From Methanomicrobiales archaeon (GTDB lineage Archaea > Halobacteriota > Methanomicrobia > Methanomicrobiales > JACTUA01), in assembly GCA_028678555.1 (NCBI GenBank), contig JAJRDF010000049.1:1-8745 (forward strand): a stretch of DNA of 8,745 nucleotides, read 5' to 3'. The notes beneath the pieces are model-generated. The model made no database searches and was not told the DNA's origin. It saw only the letters and a program-made list of their open reading frames with translations. Positions within the stretch are counted from its first letter, which is position 1; each line of letters begins with the position of its first letter. Of the stretch, positions 1 through 5,646 are shown in pieces. The position numbers and the translations under genes were made by a program.

Positions 1-129
1 GGGATCCCTCACCTTCCCTGGTTCCCTGATCCGGGGTGCGGTCCTGGGGGATTCCTCGAGGTATGAAGGAGATATAACAGTGATTAGCCTTCTTTTTCCT
101 TTGAATATATATTATAATAGAAATGCATA

Positions 130-147
130 GAAAGAAAGTTATTTATA
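130..147 (+). promoter_or_regulatory. Strong BRE/TATA-type archaeal promoter without a following ORF
   Basis: A purine-rich stretch (GAAAGAAAG, 130-138) runs directly into TTATTTATA (139-147), which matches the archaeal BRE plus TATA arrangement. It sits in an AT-rich island (about 80-165) inside an otherwise GC-rich window. By the usual archaeal spacing, transcription would start near 168-172. The next believable coding start on this strand is 300 bases further on, so the promoter drives either a non-coding RNA or a very long leader. A second AT-rich element (TTGAATATATATTATAATAG, 101-120) could serve either strand, including a gene to the left of the window. Confidence 0.45.
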
Positions 148-167
148 GTGCTGCTGCATATTACATG

Positions 168-275
168 TTGGGCATACCCCACCGGTCCCGCAAGGGACCT
201 GGTGCAGGGAACCACCGGACGGTACTGCCATCACTGACTTCTCTGGGGGCCTCCGGGGGTTCCCGGCCCTTATCC
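168..275 (+). ncRNA. Candidate structured small RNA, ends uncertain
   Basis: If the promoter at 130-147 is used, the RNA would open with GGGCATACCC and then a stable hairpin at 180-204. The hairpin pairs CACC+GGTCCC with GGGACC+GGTG, has one bulged T at 200, and is capped by a GCAA tetraloop of the GNRA class (190-193). A second hairpin at 253-266 (CCGGG, loop GGTT, CCCGG) is followed by pyrimidine-rich CCCTTATCCTCC, a possible 3' end. No ORF here has a protein-like composition, and none of the conserved SRP RNA, RNase P or tRNA signatures I looked for is present. The family is unknown. It could instead be the leader of the downstream hydrolase gene. Boundaries are inferred from promoter spacing and hairpins only. 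Confidence 0.27.
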
Positions 276-419
276 TCCTACATTCTTCTGACGGGAAATT
301 CCCACAGGCGACCCTCCGTCCCAGGGGGCAGATATACACTCCGGGATCGTTTCGTCACACGGCATGGATCGCGCTGCGGTATCCCCGGCCCGTGAAGTGT
401 CCCTCCAGGGAAACGACGT

Positions 420-441
420 CTTTATCCTGTCAGGGCTGACA
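420..441 (+). promoter_or_regulatory. TATA-like element plus TGTCAG-GG-CTGACA dyad before the hydrolase gene
   Basis: CTTTATCC (420-427) is a plausible TATA box about 50 bases before the CTG start at 472. It is immediately followed by a perfect 14-base dyad, TGTCAG-GG-CTGACA (428-441). Expected transcription start would be near 447-450, so the dyad lies between TATA and start site, where a bound repressor would block the archaeal polymerase. The match and symmetry are visible in the sequence; the operator role is inference. Confidence 0.4.
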
Positions 442-471
442 TGACTTTCCGGAGTTCACGGAGGGAGCACC

Positions 472-1041
472 CTGAGGCCGGCACTGCTTCTCATCGACAT
501 GCAGAATGACTTTGTGCGCGAGGGAAAGCCCCTGCGGGTAGCCGGGGCCGGGGCCATCATTCCCGCGATTCGCTCCCTGCTGGATCTCTTCCGGGAGCGA
601 AGGCTCCCCGTGATCCACGTGCTGCGCGTGCACCGGGCCGACGGCTCGGACGTGGAGATCATGCGCCAGGAGATCTTCCGGAGAACGCCCTTTGCCGTCG
701 AAGGGACGGAGGGCGCGGAGGTGATCAGCGAGCTGGCCCCCGTGAGGGGTGAGTTCACCATCCGGAAGATACGCATGAGCGCTTTCCTGGGAACGGATCT
801 GGACCTCCTGCTCCGGTCCATCGGCGTGGACACCGTGGTGGTTGCCGGGATCCAGACGCCCAACTGTATCCGTACCACCGTCTTTGACGCCATGGCCCAC
901 AATTACCGGACCGTGCTCGTCAGCGACGCGGTGGCGGCCCAGGACGAAGAGATCCACCGGTGCAATGTCCGGGACATGGAGCGGATCGGTGTCTCGATCC
1001 TCACCGCTGCCGAAATGGGAAGGTTCCTCTCCCAGCGCTGA
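472..1041 (+). CDS. Isochorismatase-family cysteine hydrolase
   Basis: This is a 189-residue hydrolase of the isochorismatase-like family, which cleaves amide or vinyl-ether bonds through an Asp-Lys-Cys triad; the substrate cannot be told from sequence. The triad appears as D9 (in LLLIDMQNDF), K99 (in TIRKIRMSAF) and C132 (in GIQTPNCIRTT). The family signatures GT, LDLLLRSIGVDTVVVAG and VSDAVAA are in order. The start is inferred as CTG at 472, because GGAGG (460-464) lies seven bases before it and the product then begins MRPALLLIDMQ. The first ATG, at 499, is residue 10 and would delete the catalytic Asp. An in-frame stop lies at 442 and no ATG, GTG or TTG lies between it and 472. The nicotinamidase metal-site pattern is absent. 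A pirin gene follows on the same strand after 133 bases. The family call is firm, the start fairly so. Confidence 0.9.
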   Translation: MRPALLLIDMQNDFVREGKPLRVAGAGAIIPAIRSLLDLFRERRLPVIHVLRVHRADGSDVEIMRQEIFRRTPFAVEGTEGAEVISELAPVRGEFTIRKIRMSAFLGTDLDLLLRSIGVDTVVVAGIQTPNCIRTTVFDAMAHNYRTVLVSDAVAAQDEEIHRCNVRDMERIGVSILTAAEMGRFLSQR

Positions 1042-1174
1042 TCTTCCCACCCTTTCTCCGATAACAGCCGCGGGACTGGAAAACCCTCAGGGAGGAGGGA
1101 TCAGCCCGCCCCGTGCAGGCATCACCGCAACCGTTATGTGCCCGCCGAACCCCCATCCCCACTGGGGAAGCGAC

Positions 1175-2134
1175 ATGGCTGCCATACGCACCATCAAGAG
1201 GGTGATCCGGGCACGCCCCACGGTGGAAGGGGCCGGTGTCCACTTACAAAGGGTCTTTGGATTCCAGGAGGTCCCTGAGCTGGACCCGTTCCTGCTGCTG
1301 GACGATTTCCACTCGGATGATCCCGCCCTGTACCTGCCCGGGTTTCCCTGGCACCCCCACCGGGGGATCGAGACCATCACGTACGTCCTGCAGGGAAAGG
1401 TGGCACACGGGGACAGCATGGGGAACCGGGGCACCATCGGCGAGGGGGATGTCCAGTGGATGACCGCGGGGAGCGGCATCATCCACCAGGAGATGCCGGC
1501 CGGCGACCGCGATGGTGTGCTGTGGGGTTTCCAGCTCTGGGCCAACCTCCCGGCCCGGGAAAAGATGCGGGAACCGCGGTACCGGGAGGTGAAGGCTGGG
1601 GCGATCCCCGTGGTGGAGCGGGATGGGGGCATGAGGGCACGGCTTATTGCCGGCACCCTGGACGGCGTGCAGGGGCCTGTCAGGGACGTGATCACGGATC
1701 CGACGTATATCGACGTCACCCTGCCCCCGGGAACCCCGGGCACCCTCCCGGTTTCACCGGGAGCCACCGTGGCAGCGTACGTCATCCGGGGGAGCGGGTG
1801 CTTTGATCCCCGGAGGGATCCCTATGCCTTCGAGGCGCAGGGAGCGAATTACTTTGACCTGGAGAGGGGCGCTGAGATCCGGCCCGGGACCCTGGTCCTG
1901 TACGGGGACGGGGACACGCTGGCCATCACCTCCGGAAAGGACGGCCTCCGGTTCCTGCTGATGGCAGGGAAACCCCTCCGGGAACCGGTCGCATGGTACG
2001 GGCCCATTGTCATGAACACGCAGGAGGAACTCCGGATTGCCTTCGAGGAGTACCGTGCCGGGACCTTTCTCAGGCACACGCCGGCGGGCGATGGAGGGAG
2101 GACCCCAGGGCCGGGCATCTCCCGGAAAAAGTAA
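1175..2134 (+). CDS. Pirin family protein (bicupin)
   Basis: This 319-residue protein is a cytosolic iron-binding bicupin. Some pirins open flavonols such as quercetin with oxygen, but the role in anaerobic archaea is unknown. The N-terminal cupin keeps all four metal ligands: H60 and H62 in PWHPHRGIET, then H104 and E106 in GIIHQEMP. The start VEGAGVHLQRVFG and the core ELDPFLLLDDFHSDD are typical. The C-terminal cupin follows (about 190-290, with YVIRGSG, then GTLVLYGDGD and LLMAGKPLREPVAWYGPIVMN). The family is usually near 230-300 residues; the last 20 (TPAGDGGRTPGP...) are a low-complexity tail. ATG 1175 fits the family N-terminus and has GGGGAAG before it; an in-frame ATG at 1136 would add a non-conserved proline-rich extension. 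TTATG near 1134-1138 could be its own weak TATA. It may instead be read through from the hydrolase gene. Confidence 0.93.
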   Translation: MAAIRTIKRVIRARPTVEGAGVHLQRVFGFQEVPELDPFLLLDDFHSDDPALYLPGFPWHPHRGIETITYVLQGKVAHGDSMGNRGTIGEGDVQWMTAGSGIIHQEMPAGDRDGVLWGFQLWANLPAREKMREPRYREVKAGAIPVVERDGGMRARLIAGTLDGVQGPVRDVITDPTYIDVTLPPGTPGTLPVSPGATVAAYVIRGSGCFDPRRDPYAFEAQGANYFDLERGAEIRPGTLVLYGDGDTLAITSGKDGLRFLLMAGKPLREPVAWYGPIVMNTQEELRIAFEEYRAGTFLRHTPAGDGGRTPGPGISRKK

Positions 2135-2290
2135 GGAGTCCCGCGGAACGGGTGGGGGCCGCAATTCCCGCCGGCGCGAAACCGGGATCCTATCGGAAAG
2201 ACGGATTGGGCAGGGACCGCTGCAGGCATCAGAAGTTCACGCTGAATCGTTCCCTGCAATGGCTAGGGTGCGGGGGCGGGATGGTTCCCC
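2135..2290. other. Convergent intergenic spacer with weak inverted repeats
   Basis: This is the gap between the 3' ends of the pirin gene and the N-formylglutamate amidohydrolase gene. It holds a perfect 7-base inverted repeat, GCAGGGA (2210-2216) and TCCCTGC (2251-2257), with a 34-base loop. A short CCCC-TCA-GGGG hairpin (2287-2297) is centred on the stop codon of the minus-strand gene. Neither is followed by a clear T-run, so a terminator role is only possible. No ORF in it looks real. Confidence 0.3.
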
Positions 2291-3103
2291 TCAGGGGGCT
2301 TCCGGGGAATCCCTGACGCCCTCCCAGAACCCAAGGAGGACCCGTTCGATCGTGTCCCTGAGTTCCCGGAGCCGGGCGCTCCCCGGTGTCGGTGCCTCTT
2401 CCGGGGAATCTGCCCCGTAGAGGGCCCGGTTCACCTCGATCTGGATCCAGGGGATCCCCCGCCGCCAGAAATGCATGAGGGAGACAAAGCCCCCGGCAAA
2501 CGGATCATTGAGCCGGACGGCTCCGGGCCCGGGGAACTCCCGGACACATTCCCGGGAAAGGGACTGCAGCCATGCCGGGGGGCAGGTGGTGAGCTTGCCG
2601 GGCAGGGGATTTCCCGCGGCATCCCCGTTGTTGCTCAGGCAGATGAGGGGCCGCTCCTTCCCGGCATCCCGTTGGGAGGCGGGACCCACGGGGAGCATCG
2701 TATGGCAGTCGATCCCAATCCGAATCCGGCCGGAATCGATCGTCCGGTCGATCCCATCATGGAACGGGAAATAGTGCCGGAGCAGCATCCGGTGGATCAG
2801 CGGAGGATCGGGGAACATACCCTGACGATACACCGCCCGTCCGTCCACCGTGCGGGTCTTCACCACGCCGTCAGGATGGGCCGGCGGGAGATGGTAGGGC
2901 GGCCGGTTCAGGTCCACGACCTGGCGGGAGATGGAGGTGGAGACCAGCGTATCGACCCTGCCGGAGAGATCAAAGAGGAGGATGGTGTCGGGATCAGAGT
3001 AGTACCGGATCTCGTTCGCTGACAGCACCACCCTGTCCCTGACCTCCTCCGGCACCTCCACTCCCCCGTGGGGAATGGAGATGAGGAATGGGAGGCAGTT
3101 CAT
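2291..3103 (-). CDS. N-formylglutamate amidohydrolase family protein
   Basis: The 270-residue product belongs to the N-formylglutamate amidohydrolase family (FGase, Pfam PF05013), zinc-type hydrolases that release formate from N-formyl-L-glutamate in some histidine-degradation routes. Recognisable motifs in order are LISIPHGG (7-14), VDLNRPPY (63-70), the acid/His pair in GIDCHTMLP (130-138), RLNDPFAGGF (197-206) and IQIEVNRALY (220-229). The length is normal. Residues 140-180 carry extra Cys and Pro not typical of the core. No histidine-utilization genes are in view, so the true substrate may be another N-formyl or N-acyl amino acid. ATG 3103 gives the expected family start (short leader, then PFLISIPHGG), although no strong SD precedes it. 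The lipoprotein gene ends 55 bases upstream on the same strand, so co-transcription is possible. The family assignment is good, the substrate open. Confidence 0.88.
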   Translation of the reverse strand: MNCLPFLISIPHGGVEVPEEVRDRVVLSANEIRYYSDPDTILLFDLSGRVDTLVSTSISRQVVDLNRPPYHLPPAHPDGVVKTRTVDGRAVYRQGMFPDPPLIHRMLLRHYFPFHDGIDRTIDSGRIRIGIDCHTMLPVGPASQRDAGKERPLICLSNNGDAAGNPLPGKLTTCPPAWLQSLSRECVREFPGPGAVRLNDPFAGGFVSLMHFWRRGIPWIQIEVNRALYGADSPEEAPTPGSARLRELRDTIERVLLGFWEGVRDSPEAP

Positions 3104-3158
3104 GGCAGGTGGACCGTTCCCTGGCCGGCCTGCCTCTCCGTGGATCTACCATCCCTTG

Positions 3159-3917
3159 TCAATTCCCGAGACTGATGCACGCCCAGTTCACTTCCACAAG
3201 GCTCGTGTTCTCATGTACTATACAGACAGGAGCACAGTTCTCCTTCGGCGTGGGCGGGATGAGATCGATGGTCCAGGTGCGGGTCTTCTCACTGTACCGG
3301 GGAGTCCCCGTGAGGGTGCCCACGCCAGCACATCCCCTCGCCGTCGCACGCGCCAGGGCCTCTTCCGCCGTCATCCGCGTGACATCATCCTCTTCCTCGA
3401 CGCAGTACCCCAGGGCATCGGCGATGCCGGCCGGTGTGCGGCAGGTCCAGCCCTCCGGGCACCCGAATCCTGCGATGCCCCCGCACTCGCAGAGGGCCTC
3501 GCACATCATGGGGCAGGCGACGGCCGGTTTCCCGGCATTGTCCAGCTGGCACCGGCTGGAGCACTCGTTCCAGTGGCCCCGGGCCGCGGTGCAGAGTGCC
3601 CCGGTCATCTGGCCGCCGATCACCTCGGTGAACGTGGGTCCTCCCGTCACCCGGCACTGGCGCGGGTAGCTCTCCATCACCGGGTAGCCGGCGGCCACGC
3701 ACTCCTCAAACGTGTCAATGGCCGACGTGCTGGTGCAGGGCTCCTCCCAGACCCTCAGGCACTTCCCCTTCGCCTCGCACCAGGAGTAACCGGCACCCGT
3801 GAGGCATCCGTGTGCGTCCTTCTCGCCCCCGATGGGTTTCTCTCCCGTGCAGCCGGCTGCCAGGACTCCCAGGGAGACCACGAGCACGGCCAGGATCAGG
3901 AATTTCAGCGTCTTCAT
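3159..3917 (-). CDS. Cysteine-rich secreted lipoprotein, function unknown
   Basis: This predicted lipoprotein of 252 residues would be exported and anchored outside the membrane. A basic, hydrophobic signal (MKTLKFLILAVLVVSLGVL) ends in the lipobox LAAGC with C23 as the lipidated residue. The mature part has 20 further Cys, an even number that suits disulfides. Three blocks can be seen. Residues 34-90 contain GYSWCEAKGKC and ECVAAGYPVMESYPRQC, a motif pair I recall from archaeal and candidate-phylum secreted proteins. Residues 105-172 hold a cluster of eleven Cys (CPMMCEALCECGG, GCPEGWTC). Residues 180-252 begin with a helix, then a beta-like segment (TRTWTIDLIP, CAPVCIVHENTSLVEVNWAC). The start is ATG 3917 because AGGTGATC lies just before it; the GTG at 3926 is part of that SD. 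It could be a binding protein or a protease-inhibitor-like protein; no enzyme motif is visible. Confidence 0.85.
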   Translation of the reverse strand: MKTLKFLILAVLVVSLGVLAAGCTGEKPIGGEKDAHGCLTGAGYSWCEAKGKCLRVWEEPCTSTSAIDTFEECVAAGYPVMESYPRQCRVTGGPTFTEVIGGQMTGALCTAARGHWNECSSRCQLDNAGKPAVACPMMCEALCECGGIAGFGCPEGWTCRTPAGIADALGYCVEEEDDVTRMTAEEALARATARGCAGVGTLTGTPRYSEKTRTWTIDLIPPTPKENCAPVCIVHENTSLVEVNWACISLGN

Positions 3918-3920
3918 ACC

Positions 3921-3928
3921 GATCACCT
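3921..3928 (-). promoter_or_regulatory. Near-perfect Shine-Dalgarno site that fixes the lipoprotein start
   Basis: On the minus strand the bases read AGGTGATC, matching eight bases of the ideal GGAGGTGATC complement of the 16S rRNA tail. Three bases (GGT) separate it from ATG at 3917. The upstream in-frame GTG (3926-3924) lies inside this site, so it is an unlikely start. Confidence 0.7.
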
Positions 3929-3980
3929 GCCGGGAAGGATGAACTCCCCAACGAAAGAGGTTTGTGGTCTTGTTTCACCG

Positions 3981-4016
3981 GAGAGAGTGGGGCTCCTTCA
4001 CGGGAGTCTTTCTCTC
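3981..4016 (-). terminator. Bipartite hairpin at the 3' end of the TMEM175-type gene
   Basis: An outer GAGAGA (3981-3986) pairs with TCTCTC (4011-4016), and an inner CTCC (3993-3996) pairs with GGAG (4003-4006). The structure overlaps the stop codon of the channel gene (4015-4017) and lies in the 97-base gap before the lipoprotein gene. No long T-run follows on the minus strand. It may be a terminator, an RNA-processing site or chance. Confidence 0.25.
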
Positions 4017-4659
4017 AGGTCCCGCCGGTTTCTTGCGTTTTCGGTCCATCCGCGAGGAGCACCAGGGGCGGAACCAGCAGGTAGACGAGGGTGCTTGCCC
4101 CGACGCCCAGGGATGCGAGGAGGATACCGGCAAGGGAAACGCCGGGGATCACGAGACCCCGCCTCCTTGCGATAGCGATGCGGGCATCGGTCACCTCCGG
4201 GCTGATCAGGCGCCTGCCGTCGGTGGCATGGAGCCACTGGAGGAACATCATGCCCCCGATGAGGAAAATGTTCATCTCAAAGACCATGGAGGAGAGCGGG
4301 ATGTCGGGATAGTCTCCCGCCAGGTCCGTGGAGAAGGGGACGAGGGCCACGAAGAGGAGAAGCGCGATGTTCATCCAGATCAACCGCCGGTCCACGACAC
4401 GGAGGGCATGGAACTGCATGTGGTGGGACACCCAGAAGGCGGCCAGGACCGCAAACGCCAGGACGTAGTGGAGAAAGTCAGGGAAATTCACCATGATGAT
4501 GCGGGCCACTCCTGCCGGATCCAGGATGGCCTGCGGTTCCGGGATCTCCAGCGTGGTCACGAGGAGGGTCATGGCAAAGGCAAAGATTCCGTCTGTCAGC
4601 GCCTCGATTCTTGCCTTCGTGAGCCCGTACACCAGGTGTTCGGTTTCTGTTCCGCTCAT
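4015..4659 (-). CDS. TMEM175/DUF1211-type potassium channel family protein
   Basis: This integral membrane protein of 214 residues belongs to the TMEM175 (DUF1211) family, whose characterised members conduct potassium. The hallmark first-helix motif appears as KARIEALTDGIFAFAMTLLV (16-35). The usual RxxxFSD is here RxxxLTD (R18, L21, T22, D23), a variant of a conserved site. Further helices are at about 62-80 (YVLAFAVLAAFWVSHH), 93-112 (LIWMNIALLLFVALVPFS), 124-143 and 168-204 (probably two), giving six in all as in prokaryotic homologues. The start at ATG 4659 has AGGAA six bases upstream and matches the family length. Codons upstream (to 4725) would add a polar leader with no SD support. 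The RDD gene is 123 bases upstream on the same strand, and the lipoprotein gene follows after 97 bases. The family is clear; ion selectivity is inferred. Confidence 0.88.
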   Translation of the reverse strand: MSGTETEHLVYGLTKARIEALTDGIFAFAMTLLVTTLEIPEPQAILDPAGVARIIMVNFPDFLHYVLAFAVLAAFWVSHHMQFHALRVVDRRLIWMNIALLLFVALVPFSTDLAGDYPDIPLSSMVFEMNIFLIGGMMFLQWLHATDGRRLISPEVTDARIAIARRRGLVIPGVSLAGILLASLGVGASTLVYLLVPPLVLLADGPKTQETGGT

Positions 4660-4782
4660 GCCGTTTCCTGAAAGAGAAGTAGCACACCCTTCCCTGATGA
4701 CCCTTTCGTGCGGGAGCGGGACCACCGTTGTGGCACGGGATCACTGCACCGGGACAGAATGCCGTATCTGATCGTCCGCCGC

Positions 4783-5403
4783 TCACGGCATCCCGTACCA
4801 CACCAGGGAGATGGCCATCGCCATGACAGCCAGGAACAATGCCAGGCTGATGGCTGCCGCGGTGATCCCAATCGCCATCATGCGGCGGGGATCCATGCCA
4901 GGGAACTCCCAGACCAGGGTGTCGGCCGCCAGGTCGTGGAGGCCCTGGTTCCACCGGGTCACGGCAATCATCAGCACACCGGAACCGAGGGCGGCAAACG
5001 AGAGGATCTTCACCAGGAACCGGCCCCCTGCGCGGGGAAGGGAGATCCCCGCCCCCTCCAGGTCCACCACGTTCAGCCGCAGCAGCTTCTTCCCCACGGT
5101 TCCCTGATCCGGGGATGACTCTCCCATGGAGAAGTAGACGAACGCGGCCAGCAGCCCGAGACCCGCGATGAGCGCCAGCGGGACCGAGAGGAAGCATGCC
5201 GGATCCGAGGTGCCCCGGAATGACTCCTTAAGGGGAGAGAGGATCAGGACCAGGATGCCCGCACCCAGGATCGAGAGGAGAATGCCCGCGTCCACCAGGA
5301 ACGCGGCGGTCCGGGGCCAGAAGCCGGCGAGCCCAGCCTGGACCTGATCACCCGGCGGGCCTGATGGCTGCATTCCCTGTCCCCCCGCCTCACCGGCCCC
5401 CAT
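4783..5403 (-). CDS. RDD family membrane protein with extra C-terminal helix
   Basis: The product has 206 residues and belongs to the RDD family of small membrane proteins, often linked to transport or ion homeostasis but with no general assigned reaction. The family pattern is present: GFWPRTAAFLVDAGILL (27-43) with R31 and D38, a second helix (about 72-92), the loop SPDQGTVGKKLLRLNVVD (97-114), R127 before the third hydrophobic stretch (130-148), and NQGLHDLAADTLVWEF (152-167) with D157. A further helix (about 176-203) follows the RDD core and ends the protein at WYGMP. Residues 1-26 are a flexible Gly/Pro/Gln-rich leader. ATG 5403 is chosen because AAGGAG lies five bases upstream; the longer frame to 5445 has no SD. 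It is divergent from the HEAT gene at 5647 and leads the minus-strand block. Confidence 0.88.
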   Translation of the reverse strand: MGAGEAGGQGMQPSGPPGDQVQAGLAGFWPRTAAFLVDAGILLSILGAGILVLILSPLKESFRGTSDPACFLSVPLALIAGLGLLAAFVYFSMGESSPDQGTVGKKLLRLNVVDLEGAGISLPRAGGRFLVKILSFAALGSGVLMIAVTRWNQGLHDLAADTLVWEFPGMDPRRMMAIGITAAAISLALFLAVMAMAISLVWYGMP

Positions 5404-5460
5404 GCATACTCCTTGGAGTTCCCCCCCTATGGTTCTTGCTGCCATACGACGGGGTTCTTC

Positions 5461-5472
5461 CGGTGAACACCG
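5461..5472. promoter_or_regulatory. CGGTG-AA-CACCG dyad in the divergent intergenic region
   Basis: A perfect 12-base inverted repeat lies about 58 bases before the RDD start and well upstream of the HEAT gene. Its position in a 243-base divergent region suits an operator for the RDD gene. No convincing TATA box is visible for the RDD gene, so the regulatory role is speculative. Confidence 0.22.
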
Positions 5473-5559
5473 TCACTGCCTGCCCCGGTTCCCGATGATA
5501 CTCTCCCCGGGTGTCTGTCTGCCAAACCCATGGATTTCGCTCCTTTCAGGCGGAGGAGC

Positions 5560-5637
5560 CACCGGTGCCGAACAATGGGATACGGAAGCATTTTATCCTG
5601 CCGGACCGACATGATCAGTGGATTTTTCTCACCGGTG
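5560..5637 (+). promoter_or_regulatory. HEAT-gene promoter: TTTATCC TATA element flanked by two CACCGGTG palindromes
   Basis: ATTTTATCC (5590-5597 area) preceded by the purine-rich GGAAGC is a plausible BRE/TATA, predicting a transcription start near 5617-5622 and a leader of about 25-30 bases before ATG 5647. Identical 8-base palindromes CACCGGTG sit at 5560-5567 and 5630-5637, one on each side. The downstream copy overlaps the GGTGGGGATC ribosome-binding region. The expected start site also argues against ATG 5611 and earlier as translation starts. Confidence 0.4.
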
Positions 5638-5646
5638 GGGATCGGA

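Noticed and set aside
2..130. Open plus frame that could be the C-terminal end of a gene cut by the window start
   Set aside because: It reads GSLTFPGSLIRGAVLGDSS then runs through AT-rich promoter-like DNA to a stop at 128-130. No family is recognisable and too little is visible to call it.
80..130. GTG-started 16-codon peptide behind AAGGAGAT
   Set aside because: The SD-like match is good, but the codons lie in the AT-rich promoter island and the peptide has no recognisable feature; more likely coincidence or part of the open frame from position 2.
123..395. 90-codon plus-strand ORF over the non-coding left region
   Set aside because: Composition is rich in Ser, Gly, Arg and Pro without any motif, there is no SD, and it begins upstream of the TATA element and overlaps the hairpins.
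168..430. Possible tRNA, SRP RNA or RNase P RNA in the non-coding left region
   Set aside because: No tRNA T-loop pattern, no SRP GGAAGGAAGCA-type motif and no RNase P GAAAGTCC-type motif found on either strand.
842..1174. Long upstream extension of the pirin frame through the hydrolase gene
   Set aside because: It overlaps the well-supported hydrolase gene in another frame and pirin homology begins only at 1175.
1087..1785. 232-codon minus-strand ORF opposite the pirin gene
   Set aside because: Antisense shadow; the pirin metal-binding His and Glu are conserved on the plus strand.
3075..4175. 366-codon plus-strand ORF opposite the lipoprotein gene
   Set aside because: It is the antisense shadow of minus-strand genes with clear signal peptide and family motifs; its own translation is Arg/Gly/Pro-rich and without motifs.
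3964..4671. 235-codon plus-strand ORF opposite the TMEM175-type gene
   Set aside because: The His/Asp/Glu/Gly-rich translation is typical of antisense reading of membrane-protein codons; the minus strand has the real family motif.
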